Shown: positions 53,515 to 63,213 of the stretch, one piece after another
Layout: each line of letters begins with the position of its first letter
Numbering within the stretch: the stretch's first letter is position 1
Assembly (NCBI RefSeq): GCF_004803815.1
Contig: NZ_CP012544.1
Location: forward strand, 496,001-560,000
Direction of reading: 5' to 3'
Length of the DNA stretch: 64,000 nt
DNA from: Campylobacter showae
GTDB lineage: Bacteria > Campylobacterota > Campylobacteria > Campylobacterales > Campylobacteraceae
Made by a program: the position numbers and the translations under genes
Notes under the pieces: generated by a model
Database searches by the model: none
What the model was told of the DNA's origin: nothing
The model's input: only the letters and a program-made list of their open reading frames with translations

Positions 53515-55016
53515 TATTTGAAAATCAACTGGAGATCCAGAGGCTAGAGACTGCAAATGAGTTAAGAAGCGCGGGCGTAAATCCCTATCCGCACTTTTTG
53601 CGCCGCGATATGGATATAACTAAATTTAGACTTAAATTTAAACACATTATAGACACTGAAGAAAAGAGTGCCGAAGGTCAGCTAGTAAGCCTCGCCGGAC
53701 GCGTAAAGCTCATCAGGGATGCTGGCAAGGCGATATTTGCCAACATTGAAGACGAGGACGGCAATCTTCAAATTTACTTTAGTAATAAGACGCTTGATCC
53801 TAATTGGTTTAAGGTCGTAAAGAAAAATATCGAAGTAGGCGACATAATATACGTGCGCGGATATGCCTTCGTCACGCGAACGGGCGAATTTTCTATGCAC
53901 GTTAGCGAACTAACTTTAGCGTCAAAGGCCATTTCGCCGCTTCCAGAGAAATTTCACGGACTAACGGATATAGAGACTAGATATCGTCAGAGATACCTCG
54001 ATATGATAATGAATCCAGAGGTCAGAGCTGATTTTAAGCGCCGCTCGGTTATCGTTAGCACGATTCGCAGATTTTTCGAGGATAAGGGCTTTTTGGAGGT
54101 CGAGACTCCGATGATGCACCCTATCCCTGGCGGAGCGAACGCTAAGCCTTTCGTTACGTTTCATAACGCACTTGGCGTGGAGAGATTTTTACGCATCGCG
54201 CCTGAGCTTTATCTAAAGCGGCTCATAGTGGGCGGTTTTGATGCCGTTTACGAGATGAATAGAAATTTCCGCAACGAGGGTATGGACTTAACGCACAATC
54301 CAGAATTTACCAGCATTGAGTTCTACTGGGCGTGGCATACTTATCACGATTTGATGGGGCTAACCGAGGAGCTATTTAACGTGCTTCTTGATAAACTAGA
54401 TATGCCTAAAATCATCGAATTTGACGGTATGCAGATCGATTTTAGCAAGCCGTTTAAACGCATAAGCTACAAAAAAGCACTCGTAGAAATCGGCGGTCTA
54501 GACGAGGCGATCATCGGCGATAAGGATAAAATTTTAGCTAAGCTCAAGGCGGACGGCTTTGAGGCAAACGCAAAGCTTGATTTAGGGCATTTGCAAGCCG
54601 AGCTTTTTGATAACTATGTAGAAAGCAAGCTAACCGATCCGACGTTTATCATAGACTATCCGATTTCGATCAGCCCGCTTTCTCGCAGAAGTGATGCAGA
54701 TCCTAATATCGCGGAGAGATTTGAGCTGTTTATCGCAGGGCGCGAGCTAGCAAATGGCTTTAACGAGTTAAACGATCCGATTGATCAATACGGCCGCTTC
54801 GCTTCACAAATCGAAGCTAAAAATGCAGGAGACGATGAAGCTCACGAGATGGACGAGGACTATGTGAGGGCTCTTGGCTACGCGATGCCTCCGACTGCGG
54901 GGCAGGGCATCGGTATAGATAGGCTCGTGATGCTACTAACCAATAAAAAATCCATCCGCGACGTGGTACTTTTCCCGGCGATGAGACCGCAAAAAAACGA
55001 AACCAAGGAGAATTAA
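53511..55016 (+). CDS. lysS: Lysyl-tRNA synthetase (class II)
   Basis: I chose GTG 53511, which overlaps the fur stop (GTGA) and gives 501 residues starting [13 protein letters not shown]; an upstream GTG inside fur would add 13 residues unlike any LysRS. The OB-fold anticodon domain (about 50-150) is followed by class II motifs: [30 protein letters not shown] (motif 2) and [11 protein letters not shown] (motif 3). Confidence 0.96.
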   Translation: MIFENQLEIQRLETANELRSAGVNPYPHFLRRDMDITKFRLKFKHIIDTEEKSAEGQLVSLAGRVKLIRDAGKAIFANIEDEDGNLQIYFSNKTLDPNWFKVVKKNIEVGDIIYVRGYAFVTRTGEFSMHVSELTLASKAISPLPEKFHGLTDIETRYRQRYLDMIMNPEVRADFKRRSVIVSTIRRFFEDKGFLEVETPMMHPIPGGANAKPFVTFHNALGVERFLRIAPELYLKRLIVGGFDAVYEMNRNFRNEGMDLTHNPEFTSIEFYWAWHTYHDLMGLTEELFNVLLDKLDMPKIIEFDGMQIDFSKPFKRISYKKALVEIGGLDEAIIGDKDKILAKLKADGFEANAKLDLGHLQAELFDNYVESKLTDPTFIIDYPISISPLSRRSDADPNIAERFELFIAGRELANGFNELNDPIDQYGRFASQIEAKNAGDDEAHEMDEDYVRALGYAMPPTAGQGIGIDRLVMLLTNKKSIRDVVLFPAMRPQKNETKEN

Positions 55017-56260
55017 TGAGTTTGCAAAGTTATGATAAAGAAATTTTTGATTTAGTAAATTTGGAATTAAAACGCCAATGCGACCATCTCGAGATGATCG
55101 CGAGTGAAAATTTTACCTATCCTGAAGTAATGGAAGTAATGGGCTCGATTCTAACCAATAAATACGCGGAAGGCTATCCAGGCAAACGCTACTACGGCGG
55201 CTGCGAATACGTCGATCAGATTGAGCAGCTAGCGATAGATCGCTGCAAAGAGCTTTTTGGTTGCGAATTTGCAAACGTACAGCCAAACTCAGGCTCGCAG
55301 GCAAACCAGGGTGTTTACGGCGCGCTTTTAAATCCGGGCGATAAAATTTTAGGCATGGATCTAAGCCATGGCGGACACCTAACTCACGGCGCAAAAGTAA
55401 GCAGCTCTGGTAAAATTTATCAGAGCTTTTTCTACGGCGTGGAGCTTGACGGACGCATAAACTACGATAAAGTAATGGAAATCGCGCAAATCGTAAAACC
55501 TAAGATGATCGTGTGTGGCGCAAGCGCATACACTCGCGAGATCGAATTTAAGAAGTTCCGCGAGATCGCCGATGCTGTGGGCGCTATACTATTTGCAGAC
55601 GTAGCGCACATCGCGGGCCTAGTCGTGGCCGGCGAGCATCAGAGCCCGTTCCCGCACTGCGACGTGGTGAGCTCAACTACTCACAAGACGCTTCGCGGAC
55701 CTCGAGGCGGTATCATCATGACAAATAACGAAGAGTACGCTAAAAAGATAAATTCGTCTATTTTCCCTGGCATTCAGGGCGGACCGCTCGTTCACGTTAT
55801 CGCGGCAAAGGCGGTTGGCTTTAAACATAACCTTTCGCCTGAATGGAAAATTTACGCCAAGCAAGTCAAAGCAAATATCAAAAAACTAGCCGAAATTTTA
55901 GTAAAACGCGGCTTTGATCTAGTTAGCGGCGGTACGGATAATCACCTGGTTTTAATGAGCTTTTTAAATCGCGAATTTAGCGGTAAAGATGCCGATATAG
56001 CTCTTGGCAATGCGGGTATAACGGTAAATAAAAATACGGTTCCGGGAGAAACAAGAAGCCCGTTTGTTACAAGCGGTATCCGCATCGGAAGTCCGGCGCT
56101 TACGGCTCGCGGCATGAAAGAGGCGGAATTTGAGATCATCGCAAACAAAATCGCCGACGTGCTAAGCGATATCAATAACGCAGCGCTTCAAGAAAAAGTA
56201 AAAGCCGAACTAAAAGAGCTTGCGAGCAAATTTATCATCTATGATAAGGCGACTTATTAA
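55016..56260 (+). CDS. glyA: Serine hydroxymethyltransferase
   Basis: PLP enzyme making glycine and methylene-tetrahydrofolate from serine. The PLP lysine is in [30 protein letters not shown] is the folate/substrate segment. Length 414 is typical. The ATG overlaps the lysS stop by one base (TAATG), so it is coupled. Confidence 0.97.
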   Translation: MSLQSYDKEIFDLVNLELKRQCDHLEMIASENFTYPEVMEVMGSILTNKYAEGYPGKRYYGGCEYVDQIEQLAIDRCKELFGCEFANVQPNSGSQANQGVYGALLNPGDKILGMDLSHGGHLTHGAKVSSSGKIYQSFFYGVELDGRINYDKVMEIAQIVKPKMIVCGASAYTREIEFKKFREIADAVGAILFADVAHIAGLVVAGEHQSPFPHCDVVSSTTHKTLRGPRGGIIMTNNEEYAKKINSSIFPGIQGGPLVHVIAAKAVGFKHNLSPEWKIYAKQVKANIKKLAEILVKRGFDLVSGGTDNHLVLMSFLNREFSGKDADIALGNAGITVNKNTVPGETRSPFVTSGIRIGSPALTARGMKEAEFEIIANKIADVLSDINNAALQEKVKAELKELASKFIIYDKATY

Positions 56261-56802
56261 TGCAGAGTATAGACACCGCGCTAATTAAAATGAACACGAG
56301 CCACTACTGGATCAAGCGCGACAATATCGTAAGTAAGATTGAGTATAAAGGGCGGACGTTTTTCAACAAATTTGAGCTCATAAACGAGCCTCTAAGCTAT
56401 CAGGTGATAAAAGATCACGACGAGGGTAAGATCACGGTCGCACACTCGCTGATACTGCCGGGCGATAAGGTAGAAAATATCGTCTTTGACTACAACGGTA
56501 GGATGCCTGAGCGCTTTTGGCACCGAGCTCAGCTTTTGCTCCGCGAGGAGGGATTTATAAATTTTACCGCCTACGAGAGCAAGACGCCGGGGCACTTGCA
56601 CCTTTATATACACAAAGGGCACACGACGCTAAATGAGGGCTATCAGATAGCGAATAAACTATCTATGTTGCTTAGTTCGCGTTTGGTTAAAGAGTGGAGA
56701 GTGTTTCCGACGATGGAGTTACCGAAAGAATTTAATATCTTGACGTTGCCGTACAAAGTTTATCAAAAAGAGCGCGGCGCAAGCTGGTCAAAACATATGT
56801 AA
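56260..56802 (+). CDS. DUF1882-domain protein
   Basis: 180 residues, Campylobacterota-specific family found between glyA and a SPOR gene (C. jejuni Cj0403 position). No signal peptide. Striking conserved-looking parts are [13 protein letters not shown], the [14 protein letters not shown] helix and [20 protein letters not shown] with several His residues. Function unknown. Its ATG overlaps the glyA stop by one base. Confidence 0.85.
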   Translation: MQSIDTALIKMNTSHYWIKRDNIVSKIEYKGRTFFNKFELINEPLSYQVIKDHDEGKITVAHSLILPGDKVENIVFDYNGRMPERFWHRAQLLLREEGFINFTAYESKTPGHLHLYIHKGHTTLNEGYQIANKLSMLLSSRLVKEWRVFPTMELPKEFNILTLPYKVYQKERGASWSKHM

Positions 56803-56811
56803 GGAGTGAAA

Positions 56812-57735
56812 ATGGAATATAACGAGCTAAGAGACATCATGCTTGATAATAACGAGGATAAAAAGAGCAAAAGCGTTAAGAGGATACTCATCCTCGTCGC
56901 AGTTTTTGTCATCATCTTTTTAGCTGTTCTCATCGTGATGAAATTTTTAAATTCCTCCGAAACTAACGATCAGATTGCGCAAACGGACTCTAGGCTGGTT
57001 TTGCCGCCTGAGCCGGACAATACACGAAGTATCCCTCAACAAGTGAGCGTGCCTGCTACACCGCCTAACGAGCCTGCGCCGCAAGTAGCACAAGCTAACG
57101 TCCCGCCAGTCGCTCCGCCGCCATCCGAGCCTCAGGCGCAGCAGCCAAATCCCGCCTTTGAGCAGGTGCCTATCGTGCCTGAAAACAAAGGCCAAGATAG
57201 CTTTGAGGATATGGTAAAAGCGCTTAAGGAAAAAGAGGATAAAAGGCAACAAGATGCAGGTGTGCCAGCTCCTACGCCGACCGAGTCTTCTACTATACAA
57301 GGTGCTTTAAAGCAAAATGACGCTCCAAGCGCTCAGCCAGGCGAATCAAAAGCCGAGCCTAAGCAGCACGTAAACGTAGTAAAACAAAAAGAGCCTAAGC
57401 AAGAAAAAGCTGCAAAACAGCCTAAAAACGATGTAGCTAAAGAAAAACAAGCAAAACAAAAGCCGGCTAAACAAGCTCCTGCAGCTAGCGGCGGCGATGC
57501 TCACAGCGGTAGTTACGTGCAAGTTTTTGCCGTTAAACACTTTAATGAAAAAGCGCCTGAGCTTGGCAAACTAAAAGCCGCAGGATACGCCTATAAGCTA
57601 TATAGGACGAACGTAAACGGCAATGAAATCATCAAGGTTCTAGTCGGCCCTTATAGCGGCGAGCAGTTAAAAAGCGAGCTTGCTAAAATCAAGCAAAGCG
57701 CGGCTCCAAACGCCTTTATCGTAAATATAAAATGA
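56812..57735 (+). CDS. SPOR-domain cell-division/envelope protein
   Basis: I chose ATG 56812, which is spaced 5 bases from AAGGAG (56801-56806); a GTG at 56806 would overlap that site. 307 residues: a cytoplasmic N-terminus, one membrane helix (about 24-45), a long Pro/Gln/Lys-rich linker (about 50-230) and a C-terminal SPOR domain (GSYVQVFAVKHFNEKAPEL ... EIIKVLVGPYSGE). The layout equals FtsN/DedD: SPOR binds glycan strands stripped of peptides at the septum. The role in division is inferred. Confidence 0.9.
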   Translation: MEYNELRDIMLDNNEDKKSKSVKRILILVAVFVIIFLAVLIVMKFLNSSETNDQIAQTDSRLVLPPEPDNTRSIPQQVSVPATPPNEPAPQVAQANVPPVAPPPSEPQAQQPNPAFEQVPIVPENKGQDSFEDMVKALKEKEDKRQQDAGVPAPTPTESSTIQGALKQNDAPSAQPGESKAEPKQHVNVVKQKEPKQEKAAKQPKNDVAKEKQAKQKPAKQAPAASGGDAHSGSYVQVFAVKHFNEKAPELGKLKAAGYAYKLYRTNVNGNEIIKVLVGPYSGEQLKSELAKIKQSAAPNAFIVNIK

Positions 57736-58547
57736 TGGTTTTTGCCGTTTTTGGCAACCCTATCTCTCACTCCGTTTCGCCGAGGCTGCACAACCTAGCT
57801 CTCGGCGAGCTCGGTCTATCTCGCGAAGCCCTCTATACTCGCTACGAGTTAGCGGACAGCTCGCAACTCATTTCCAAATTTAAAGAACTAAAACTAAGCG
57901 GCGCGAACGTAACCGTACCTCACAAAGAAGCCGCGCTCGCGCAGTGCGATATCGAAGATGAAACGGCTACCAAAATCGGCTCCGTAAATACCCTTGTAGC
58001 TCGCGGCGATAAAATTTACGGCTACAATACCGATGCGCCCGGGTTTTTGCGGGCAGTAGAGAGTTTTGGACATATAAATTCGGCTCTCATTTTGGGCGCT
58101 GGCGGAACGGCTAGAGCAGTAGCCTACGCTTTAAAAAGCCTCGGTGTGCGAGTTTGCGTGCTAAATAGAAGCGAGGAGAGGCTGGCAAATTTTGCTGAAA
58201 TTGAAAAATTTAGCTGGGCGAATTTTGGCAAATTTAATTGCGGCAAATTTGATCTCGTCGTAAATACGACCTCGGCAGGACTAAAAGACGAAAATTTGCC
58301 CGCACCGATCGAGATTTTGTGTCCGATTTTTGATGAAAGCAAATTTGCCTTTGACGTTATTTACGGCAAAAAAACGCCTTTTTTAAATTTAGCCGCCGCT
58401 AGCGGGCTCACGCATAAAGACGGCGCTGAGATGCTACTTTTTCAGGCGGTTTTAGCGTTAAATTTATTTTTTGGGGGCTCGCTTGACGAGGCCAAAATCG
58501 AGGCCTCGATGCGAAAAGCCCTCTATTTATCGGCTTCTTCTAGATAA
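57732..58547 (+). CDS. aroE: Shikimate dehydrogenase
   Basis: NADPH-dependent reduction of 3-dehydroshikimate (aromatic amino-acid pathway). The shikimate site has NPISHSVSPRLHN and GANVTVPHKE (catalytic Lys); the NADP loop is ILGAGGTARAVAYAL, followed by CVLNRSEERL. Length 271 is typical. ATG 57732 overlaps the SPOR stop by 4 bases. Its end overlaps the end of the convergent pyk gene by 25 bases. Confidence 0.96.
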   Translation: MMVFAVFGNPISHSVSPRLHNLALGELGLSREALYTRYELADSSQLISKFKELKLSGANVTVPHKEAALAQCDIEDETATKIGSVNTLVARGDKIYGYNTDAPGFLRAVESFGHINSALILGAGGTARAVAYALKSLGVRVCVLNRSEERLANFAEIEKFSWANFGKFNCGKFDLVVNTTSAGLKDENLPAPIEILCPIFDESKFAFDVIYGKKTPFLNLAAASGLTHKDGAEMLLFQAVLALNLFFGGSLDEAKIEASMRKALYLSASSR

Positions 58548-59977
58548 TAATCTATCTGAGCTTTTCTTAAAATCCTGATCAAGTCCGAGCTGCCCGCCAC
58601 TCCCGTCGGATATCCCGCCGTCATGATATAGCTTTTATCGTCTTTTATGTAGCCTTTTTCGACTGCTGCCTTGATCGATTTAGCCATGAGCGTGTGCAGC
58701 CTTTCTTCTTTTTCTATCACGAACGCCGCCGTTATGCCCCAGCAAAGAGTCAGCCTATATGCAGCCTGCTCGTTGTGCGTTATGGCTATGATATCTATAT
58801 CGGTGCGGTATCTGGCTAGTTTTGCTGCCGAGCCGCCCGATGATGTTAGCGCGATTATTCCGTCTACTTTTAGCGCAGAGGCGAGCCTGGCGGTGCTAGA
58901 CGCCATCATGTCCGTGTCATCATAGCGGTCGAAATCAAATTTGTTAAAAGGATAAATTTGCTGCGTTTGGATTATGGTGTTGCTCATCGCTTCTACGACG
59001 GCGACCGGGTTTATGCCGACTGCGCTTTCTTCGCTTAACATGACTACGTCAGTTCCGTCTAGTACGGCGTTTGCCACGTCGCTGATCTCGGCTCTCGTAG
59101 CCGTTTCGTGCTCGGCCATACTTAGCATCATCTGCGTAGCGGTGATGACGGGTTTAACTGCTTCGTTTGCTTTTTTGATAATGAGCTTTTGGATCGTCGG
59201 CACCTTGTAGTAGGGCACCTCGATACCCAGATCTCCGCGAGCGACCATCACACCGTCGCTGGCCTCGATGATCTCGTCGATATTCTCCACGGCGTCAAAT
59301 TTTTCTATTTTGGCGTAAATTTGAGCTTTGGAGCCAAAGCCCTTTAGTATCTCCCTAGCTTTTCTTATGTCGTTTGCGTTTTGTACGAAAGAGATCGCGA
59401 CGAAATGAACGCCGTTTTTGGCGCCAAATTCCAAATCTTTTAAATCTTTAGGCGTGATAACCTCGATATTTAGCTTGGTGTTTGGGAAATTTACGCCCTT
59501 GTTCGAGCGGAGTATCCCGTCGTTTTCCACCACGGCTTCTACTTTTTGGGCGCTTGCTTGCGTGATTTTAGCGCGGATCTGTCCGTCGCATAGATATATG
59601 TACTCGCCCGTTTTTAACGCGGCCAAAATTTGAGGCTGGTTTATGCAGAGCTTATAGTGATTTTCGTCTACTTGCTCGCCGATTATTTCGTCTTTTACAA
59701 AGATTAGCGTATCACCGACTTTTAGTTTAAATTCGCTTCTGTCTAGCTTGCCGACTCTTATTTTTGGGCCGCAGATATCCTGAAATATACCTATCTTTCG
59801 CCCGAGTTTCGCCTCTACTTGCCTGATTTTATCTATGTTGGATTTATGGTATTCGTGTGTACCGTGGCTGAAATTTAGCCTAAAAGCATTGACTCCTGCT
59901 AAAACTAATTGCTCCATAACCTCTATGGATTCGCTGGCTGGTCCGACCGTGGCTAGGATTTTGGTTTTTTTATTCAT
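58523..59977 (-). CDS. pyk: Pyruvate kinase
   Basis: Makes pyruvate and ATP from phosphoenolpyruvate. I chose the ATG at 59977 (MNKKTKILATVGPAS), preceded by an AAGGGG ribosome site; the longer reading adds 26 residues unlike the family. 484 residues. Motifs: AFRLNFSHGTHEYHKSNID, GVMVARGDLGIEVPY, PVITATQMMLSM (catalytic MLxSM-type) and the C-terminal regulatory domain. Most campylobacters lack phosphofructokinase but keep pyk. Confidence 0.96.
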   Translation of the reverse strand: MNKKTKILATVGPASESIEVMEQLVLAGVNAFRLNFSHGTHEYHKSNIDKIRQVEAKLGRKIGIFQDICGPKIRVGKLDRSEFKLKVGDTLIFVKDEIIGEQVDENHYKLCINQPQILAALKTGEYIYLCDGQIRAKITQASAQKVEAVVENDGILRSNKGVNFPNTKLNIEVITPKDLKDLEFGAKNGVHFVAISFVQNANDIRKAREILKGFGSKAQIYAKIEKFDAVENIDEIIEASDGVMVARGDLGIEVPYYKVPTIQKLIIKKANEAVKPVITATQMMLSMAEHETATRAEISDVANAVLDGTDVVMLSEESAVGINPVAVVEAMSNTIIQTQQIYPFNKFDFDRYDDTDMMASSTARLASALKVDGIIALTSSGGSAAKLARYRTDIDIIAITHNEQAAYRLTLCWGITAAFVIEKEERLHTLMAKSIKAAVEKGYIKDDKSYIMTAGYPTGVAGSSDLIRILRKAQIDYYLEEADK

Positions 59978-60025
59978 GGATGCCCCTTTTTTGCGCAATT
60001 TTACCAAATTTTTAAAAAAAATAAG

Positions 60026-60031
60026 TATAAT
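60026..60031 (+). promoter_or_regulatory. Probable -10 box of the TRAP binding-protein gene
   Basis: TATAAT in AATAAGTATAATCGG, 27 bases before ATG 60058, with an A/T-rich upstream stretch; ribosome site TAAGGAG. Confidence 0.6.
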
Positions 60032-60057
60032 CGGCCAATTTATTTTAAGGAGCAAAA

Positions 60058-61113
60058 ATGAAAAAGTTTTTAGCGGTTTTGGCTGCTTTCGGTTTAGCGC
60101 TAAGCGCGAACGCAGCGGACAAAACCTATAAGCTAAAGCTAGCCAGCACCTGGGAGAGCACGACTCCGGTTTTGGGCGATGCGGCGAAAGAATTTAAGCG
60201 CGTCGTCGAGACGCTAAGCGATGGCAGGCTAGAGGTTAGGATAGACTATCCCTCTAAGCACAAATCCCCGTTTGGTATCCTAGACTTCGTAAAAGGCGGC
60301 CAGTACGATATCGGCTACACGGCGTCTTACTACTACAAGGGCAAGGACGCAAATACTATGTTTTTTACCGCCGTACCTTTCGGTATGACCGCAACTGAGC
60401 TTCGCGCTTGGTATGAATTCGGCGGCGGCAAGCAGCTAGAGGAAAAAGTTTACGACAAATACAATATTAAAGTTTTCCTTGCGGGGGATACCGGCACGCA
60501 AATGGGCGGCTGGTTTAAAAAAGAGATCAAAAGCGTAGATGATCTAAAAGGCCTAAAGATCAGGATCCCTGGCTTTGGCGGCGAGGTTATGGCGCGCGTG
60601 GGAGCGACGATAAACACTATCCCAACCGGCGAGCTATATATGGCGCTAGAGATGGGCACGATCGACTCGGTCGAGTGGGTTAGCCCTGCGTTTGATATGG
60701 GTCTTGGCTTTCACAAGATCGCTAAATACTACTACACCGGCTGGCAAGAGCCGAGCGGTCAGACTCAGTTTTTCGTAAATAAAAAGACTTACGAAAAGCT
60801 ACCTGCCGACCTTCAGGCCGTGATCGAGGCTGCGGCTAACGAGGTAGCTAGCATGCTAAATAGCCGCTCGTTCTTTGATAACGCCGAGTACTGGGCCAAA
60901 ATGAAGGCCGAGTATCCTGATATCGAGGTTCGCTCGTTTCCGCAGGACGTTATGGACGCGCTTAGAAAGGCGAGCGACGAAATCCTAGACGAAGAGGCGG
61001 CGAAAGATCCACTATTTAAGGAGATTTTGGACTCTCAAAGAGCGTTTTTGGCTAAGGCTCGCGAGTGGACGAAAATTTCCGAGTTCTCATATATCCAAAA
61101 AACTACGAAATAA
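60058..61113 (+). CDS. TRAP transporter substrate-binding protein, DctP family (TakP-like)
   Basis: Periplasmic solute-binding protein with signal peptide KKFLAVLAAFGLALSANA. The diagnostic segment KIRIPGFGGEVMARVGATIN, then ELYMALEMGTIDSVEWVSPA, closely resembles TakP-type proteins that bind 2-oxo acids such as pyruvate; the Arg and Trp of the ligand site are visible there. 351 residues. No DctQ or DctM membrane partners are adjacent, so it is an orphan here. It is divergent from pyk, whose product is pyruvate; any link to that is speculative. Confidence 0.9.
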   Translation: MKKFLAVLAAFGLALSANAADKTYKLKLASTWESTTPVLGDAAKEFKRVVETLSDGRLEVRIDYPSKHKSPFGILDFVKGGQYDIGYTASYYYKGKDANTMFFTAVPFGMTATELRAWYEFGGGKQLEEKVYDKYNIKVFLAGDTGTQMGGWFKKEIKSVDDLKGLKIRIPGFGGEVMARVGATINTIPTGELYMALEMGTIDSVEWVSPAFDMGLGFHKIAKYYYTGWQEPSGQTQFFVNKKTYEKLPADLQAVIEAAANEVASMLNSRSFFDNAEYWAKMKAEYPDIEVRSFPQDVMDALRKASDEILDEEAAKDPLFKEILDSQRAFLAKAREWTKISEFSYIQKTTK

Positions 61114-61139
61114 CTTCTCTCGCTCGTTTCGGGCGGCTT

Positions 61140-61180
61140 AAATTTACGGCCTTCGGGTCGTAAATTTCTCTTTTTAAATT
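61140..61180 (+). terminator. Terminator after the TRAP binding-protein gene
   Basis: A 12-bp stem AAATTTACGGCC (61140-61151) / GGTCGTAAATTT (61156-61167) with one wobble and a TTCG tetraloop, then CTCTTTTTAAATTTTTC. The rest of the spacer to 61403 holds no gene, only repeated AAATTTGA words. Confidence 0.92.
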
Positions 61181-61403
61181 TTTCTTTTTATTCTTTATCG
61201 TGCTTGTAAAATTTTATTTTCGGACTACGTACTAAATTTGAGTCGTTGTAAATTTGATTAGCTTTGGCAGCGGGTTAAATTTGAGGATGTCTATCTGTTT
61301 GAAATGCGATTGAAATTTGCTTGCCTAGTCTTAAATTTGAATTCGAGCGAATTTAAAAACGTAGCGTTAAATTTATAAAAAGCCTCACGCGTCCGACTTA
61401 AAT

Positions 61404-61976
61404 TTATAGCTCAGTTCTGCTATCAAGCGCTTTCATGAGTGATAGAAGATCGATGTTCTCGAGATTTACGCCCGTTGGTACGCCTTGGGCTATCTTGCTA
61501 AATTTGACTCCCAAATCGCTTAGCTTATCCTCGATAAATACCATCACCGCGTCGCTGCTAAGCCCCGGCGTTAGCGCGAAAATAATCTCGGTTACGCCGT
61601 TTTGGCGGATGACCTCGCGCAGTTTCTCGGTTTGCTCTGGCGTTATCTCTTCTAGCACGAAGTAGCGACCGCGGTAGATCGCGCTTTGCTCGAAAACTAG
61701 GATATCCTTTGGGCTTTCTACGACTGCTAGTAGCTCCTTATCTCGCGTTTCGTCGCTGCAAATGTCGCAAATTTCATCCTCGCTAAGCCCGCCGCAAATT
61801 TGACATTTGCCCGTAAATCTCACGGCGTCCTCGATGCTTTGAGCGAGCTTTAGTCCGCCGAAGCTATCCTTTAGGCATACGTGATAGGCGTAGCGCTGGG
61901 CAGACTTTTTGCCAACGCCGGGCAACCGCTCAAAGGCTGCCACGAGTTCGTTAAATTTTTCAAGCCCTTTTTTCAA
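61404..61976 (-). CDS. recR: Recombination mediator RecR
   Basis: 190 residues: N-terminal helix-hairpin-helix (LPGVGKKSAQRYAYHV), four-cysteine zinc finger CQICGGL ... CDICSDE, and a Toprim domain (LAVVESPKDILVFEQ). Acts in RecFOR-type loading of RecA at gaps. It overlaps the end of the upstream sensor kinase gene by 17 bases. Confidence 0.95.
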   Translation of the reverse strand: MKKGLEKFNELVAAFERLPGVGKKSAQRYAYHVCLKDSFGGLKLAQSIEDAVRFTGKCQICGGLSEDEICDICSDETRDKELLAVVESPKDILVFEQSAIYRGRYFVLEEITPEQTEKLREVIRQNGVTEIIFALTPGLSSDAVMVFIEDKLSDLGVKFSKIAQGVPTGVNLENIDLLSLMKALDSRTEL

Positions 61977-63213
61977 CGCTTTCCTTTGGATCGGTGCAAA
62001 TTTTAAATGAGTGGAAGCCGTCCTCGTAGGAATACTTTAGGCTAAATTTGTGCATACGGCAGATGTGGTCGATGATGTAAAGGCCTAGCCCCATGCCGCT
62101 GCTTTTGCTGCCCTTTTCACGGATAAAGGCTTGCATGTAGTACTCGATAGGATTTTGCAGCGGTTGACCTAGATTTCTCACGACGATACCGTCCGCGTCG
62201 CAGATAACCTGCGCCTTTTTGTCGTCGGCGTATTTTAGGGCGTTATCTATGAGATTTTTTATCGCGAGCGAAAAGAGCCCGAAATCCACGCGTAGCAATA
62301 TATCTCGGCGGATATCTACGCTCACTTTTTCTTCAAATTTATCGAGCATCAGCATGTCGCGCGCCTGGTCAAGGATGTTTGAAAAGTACGACTCCTGATA
62401 GTTTAGCGCGTAGTTTTTGGATAGCAGCTGCTCGATCTTGCCAAACTCGTTTATGAGCATGTCAAGGCGCTCAAATATCGCTATCAAGCGCGTTTTGTGC
62501 GTAGGATTTTGCACCATTTCAGAGACTATGCGCCCCTTGCCGATCGGCGTTTTTAGCTCGTGCATGATCGTACGTAAAAACAGCTGCCTAGAGCGCAAAA
62601 GCTCTCTGATCTTGCTAGCTGCGGCGTCAAATTCTATCGCGACCTTGGCGATCTCGTCGTCGGAGTCGGGTTTGGCGATATTTACGTCCATATTTCCGGC
62701 GCCAAATTTCCTGATATCAGAGCTTAGTTTTTTAAGCGGCATCAGCGACTTCATCACCGAAACGTAAAGCGATACAAGAAGCGCCGTCGTGAGGATAAAA
62801 CCCACCCAAATCGGGTCGTTTATGTTTTTCGTATCGTCGCTTTCGAGTAAAATTTGAAACGAAGGATTTTTGATCTGCAGATACAAACTATCCTGAAAAA
62901 GCAATGACTGAAATAGTCCCAGCTGCGTTTGCTTGGCAAAGACCGTCTTGCCCGTGCTTATGACGTTTGCGACGGTTTTGTCGCTTTTGACGTAGGTTAG
63001 TCCGAAATTTCTAAAATAATTAGTCAAATCGCTAGGCGGATTTGACTTTTCGTATGAGGCGATGAGGTAGTTTATCGCGTTTAGCTGCTTGTTTTTTATC
63101 TTTTCTAACGCGTTATCTAGCTGTATGCTAGCAAACGTATAAAACAAAATGCAAACAAGCGAAAACGCCAGCGCGAAAACTACCGAAATCTTCGTGGTTA
63201 AGGAGTATCTCAT
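61960..63213 (-). CDS. Sensor histidine kinase, ArsS/CprS-like
   Basis: 417 residues. Membrane helices at about 8-28 and 135-155 flank a periplasmic domain of ~105 residues; a HAMP-like linker follows, then the phospho-acceptor His218 in IMHELKTPIGKGRIVSEM and an ATPase domain with NLIDNALKYADDKK and SSGMGLGLYIID. The HELKTPIGKGRI box is that of Helicobacter ArsS (acid response) and Campylobacter CprS (envelope stress, biofilm). The precise signal is not readable. Overlaps its regulator gene by 4 bases. Confidence 0.88.
   Translation of the reverse strand: MRYSLTTKISVVFALAFSLVCILFYTFASIQLDNALEKIKNKQLNAINYLIASYEKSNPPSDLTNYFRNFGLTYVKSDKTVANVISTGKTVFAKQTQLGLFQSLLFQDSLYLQIKNPSFQILLESDDTKNINDPIWVGFILTTALLVSLYVSVMKSLMPLKKLSSDIRKFGAGNMDVNIAKPDSDDEIAKVAIEFDAAASKIRELLRSRQLFLRTIMHELKTPIGKGRIVSEMVQNPTHKTRLIAIFERLDMLINEFGKIEQLLSKNYALNYQESYFSNILDQARDMLMLDKFEEKVSVDIRRDILLRVDFGLFSLAIKNLIDNALKYADDKKAQVICDADGIVVRNLGQPLQNPIEYYMQAFIREKGSKSSGMGLGLYIIDHICRMHKFSLKYSYEDGFHSFKICTDPKESVEKRA

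Noticed and set aside
59978-60055. Longer start for pyk
   Set aside because: The extra 26 residues are unlike pyruvate kinases and would run through the promoter region of the divergent gene; ATG 59977 has its own ribosome site.
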